This document shows positions 62,911 to 64,000 of a stretch of 64,000 nt of DNA, piece after piece. The notes beneath the pieces are model-generated. The model did no database searches and had not been told where the DNA came from. It saw only the letters and a program-made list of their open reading frames with translations. Position 1 is the stretch's first letter. Every line of letters starts with the position of its first letter. A program made the translations under genes and the position numbers. The stretch spans positions 727,518 to 791,517 of the forward strand of contig NZ_FNRF01000002.1 in assembly GCF_900107775.1 (NCBI RefSeq). Reading direction: 5' to 3'. The DNA is from Xylanibacter ruminicola (lineage in GTDB: Bacteria > Bacteroidota > Bacteroidia > Bacteroidales > Bacteroidaceae).

Positions 62911-63465
62911 ATGAGTTTAAAAGTAAAGGCAAAGGAACAGCTGATTAAGGTCGGCAAGTACGAAGGCAAGTATCGTTTTGTAATGATCCCAGAGTTGTAC
63001 ACCTCGCTCAGTCAGGAGAAGGTGATTAAGGAGGCTGCTCTGCGCAGCGGAGTTAGCAAGGGAATTATGCAGGCATGCTGGGATGCAGCTGGCGAGGTGA
63101 TTAAGGCCTGGGCCACTGAGGGTCACTCGGTTGCGCTGCCAGGTTTGGGTACCATGCGATTCGGCATCCGCGCCAAGAGTGTGGCCAAGGTTGAAGAGGT
63201 GAAAGCCGGACTGGTAACCAGTCGACGTATTATCTTCACCCCTGCAGTGGATCTGAAGGACGAACTGGCCGGTACCGCTATCCAGATTACCTGCTACGAC
63301 CGCGATGGTAAGGAGGTGAAACGCGTAACCAGTACCGATCCTGGTACGGTTGAGGATGATGATCAGCCTACTAATCCTTCGAACGGCGGTGGTAATCAGC
63401 CAAGCACCGGCGGTGGTAATACCGGAGGAAACGGTGGTGACGAGGATGAGTCGTACGGCGACTAA
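62911..63465 (+). CDS. HU-HIG type DNA-binding protein
   Basis: Protein of 184 residues. It has an HU-like core (residues about 10-125; ELYTSLSQEKVIKEAA, VSKGIMQACWDAAGEVIKAW, PGLGTMRFGIRAK) and a long glycine/asparagine/aspartate-rich tail (GGGNQPSTGGGN type). This is the HU-HIG group of Bacteroidales, commonly found beside smalltalk and P5-type or amidase genes. Probably binds DNA. Confidence 0.88.
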   Translation: MSLKVKAKEQLIKVGKYEGKYRFVMIPELYTSLSQEKVIKEAALRSGVSKGIMQACWDAAGEVIKAWATEGHSVALPGLGTMRFGIRAKSVAKVEEVKAGLVTSRRIIFTPAVDLKDELAGTAIQITCYDRDGKEVKRVTSTDPGTVEDDDQPTNPSNGGGNQPSTGGGNTGGNGGDEDESYGD

Positions 63466-63498
63466 GGGCTTGGGGCTTAGGCCCCGCCCTACTCTACC

Positions 63499-63690
63499 AA
63501 TGTAAAAATTATAAAATGGAAGAATGTAAAAATTAAACCTTAACCATTATGAGTAAGAAGGAAACGATTAAATTTATTGTGCAGATGATTGCATCAATCG
63601 CAACGGCGATTGTTACAGCACTTGGTGCTACAAGCTGCGTTGCAGCCTGAGCAATGTAAAAATGTAAAAATGCAAAAATGTAAGAATTAA
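63499..63690. repeat. ATGTAAAAATG words flanking the smalltalk gene
   Basis: Near-tandem units (AATGTAAAAATTATAAAATG upstream, and AATGTAAAAATGTAAAAATG, then GCAAAAATGTAAG downstream) lie on both sides of the smalltalk gene. They are probably replication-slippage words, not binding sites. Confidence 0.5.
63549..63650 (+). CDS. smalltalk protein
   Basis: Short gene, 33 residues: MSKKETIKFIVQMIAS, then IATAIVTALGATSC. This is a typical Bacteroidetes smalltalk protein, a small peptide with a hydrophobic helix and a lipobox-like C-terminal GATSC, normally encoded next to HU-HIG genes. Function unknown. Confidence 0.85.
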   Translation: MSKKETIKFIVQMIASIATAIVTALGATSCVAA

Positions 63691-63701
63691 AAGTCTAGAA
63701 A

Positions 63702-63739
63702 ACGAAAAAGCCCCGAGAATATTGTATTCTCGAGGCTCT
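63702..63739 (-). terminator. terminator of the rRNA operon
   Basis: On the minus strand AGCCTCGAGAATA / TATTCTCGGGGCT (63709-63737, one mismatch) followed by TTTTTCG. It ends the rRNA transcript just after the 5S gene. Confidence 0.85.
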
Positions 63740-63750
63740 TCTTTTAAAAA

Positions 63751-63862
<112 letters not shown>

Positions 63863-63949
63863 TATAGGTTATTGACATTGTCGACACAAGAAACGTAGTT
63901 AAAGATTGCTCTTGGAAACAACTACATCTGATAATATCAGCATGAAGCG

Positions 63950-64000
63950 AAAGAGTTCGGGCAATTAGTAGTGCTCGGCTTTGACGTCACCGTCTTTACA
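63950..64000 (-). rRNA. rrl: 23S ribosomal RNA, 3' end (partial)
   Basis: The minus strand reads GTCAAAGCCGAGCACTACTA then ATTGCCCGAACTC, the conserved 3' end of Bacteroidetes 23S rRNA. Most of the gene is outside the window. The exact 3' end is estimated. Confidence 0.85.

Noticed and set aside
63499..63690. ATGTAAAAATG words considered as iterons
   Set aside because: Spacing is uneven and the words look like simple slippage repeats; no replication initiator is next to them.

Overview
The window looks like a chromosomal segment of a Bacteroidota bacterium, most likely order Bacteroidales and probably Prevotellaceae. The reasons are: almost every promoter I can place carries the Bacteroidetes -7 element TAnnTTTG and genes lack Shine-Dalgarno sequences; glycogen synthesis uses a eukaryote-like GT3 synthase beside an alpha-glucan phosphorylase; and there are typical Bacteroidales families (smalltalk protein, HU-HIG DNA-binding protein, GGGtGRT protein, DUF4369 and GIN-domain lipoproteins, VirE-N/primase protein). 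The genus is inference.

Region 1 (1-6.1 kb) is a six-gene plus-strand operon of redox and small-molecule enzymes: flavodoxin/ferredoxin lipoprotein, alpha/beta hydrolase lipoprotein, hexapeptide acetyltransferase, amidohydrolase fused to an ABM domain, aldo/keto reductase, and carboxymuconolactone decarboxylase fused to a cupin. It ends at a strong terminator.

Region 2 (6.2-34.8 kb) is mostly housekeeping: uracil permease, EttA, a 2-hydroxyacid dehydrogenase, the NifU-like/GGGtGRT pair, pyruvate kinase with an M3 peptidase, HU, a 29-residue basic protein missed by length filters, RNase G, a glycosyltransferase, a hybrid histidine kinase, AlaX-like editing protein, GH13 amylase with FabD, a ThiE-like protein, PRPP synthetase, glycogen phosphorylase and glycogen synthase, and several lipoproteins.

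Region 3 (34.8-56.4 kb) is accessory. It contains a tightly packed seven-gene minus-strand operon that looks like a restriction-modification/defence system: GHKL (MORC/MutL-like) ATPase, two unknown proteins (one DUF6339-like), a long C5-cytosine methyltransferase, an unknown protein, an HNH endonuclease and Vsr. A long, highly structured leader lies upstream. Around it is a series of small genes, mostly on the minus strand (two paralogous Nudix hydrolases, a nuclease-like protein, a YubB-like protein, a tiny antitoxin-like protein, a 680-residue DNA-binding protein, a GH3 enzyme). They are separated by a repeating intergenic architecture: a bidirectional promoter with a palindrome TTTCGCA-N3-nGCAAAA, then a short plus-strand non-coding RNA that ends in a near-identical 26-28 nt hairpin at the 3' end of the next convergent gene. 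Six copies of the hairpin and six or seven of the promoter module were found. This is the strongest candidate for something undescribed. The region also holds a leukocidin-like lipoprotein, a YidE/AspT-type transporter convergent with glutaminase, and an IS1380 transposase remnant.

Region 4 (56.4-63.7 kb) is a Bacteroidales mobile-type module: P5-like lysozyme, VirE-N/DUF3987-type primase/helicase, three small proteins, two unknown proteins (one with a HIRAN-like N-terminus), then plus-strand HU-HIG and smalltalk genes. It ends against an rRNA operon on the minus strand, of which the 5S gene and the 3' end of the 23S gene are in the window.
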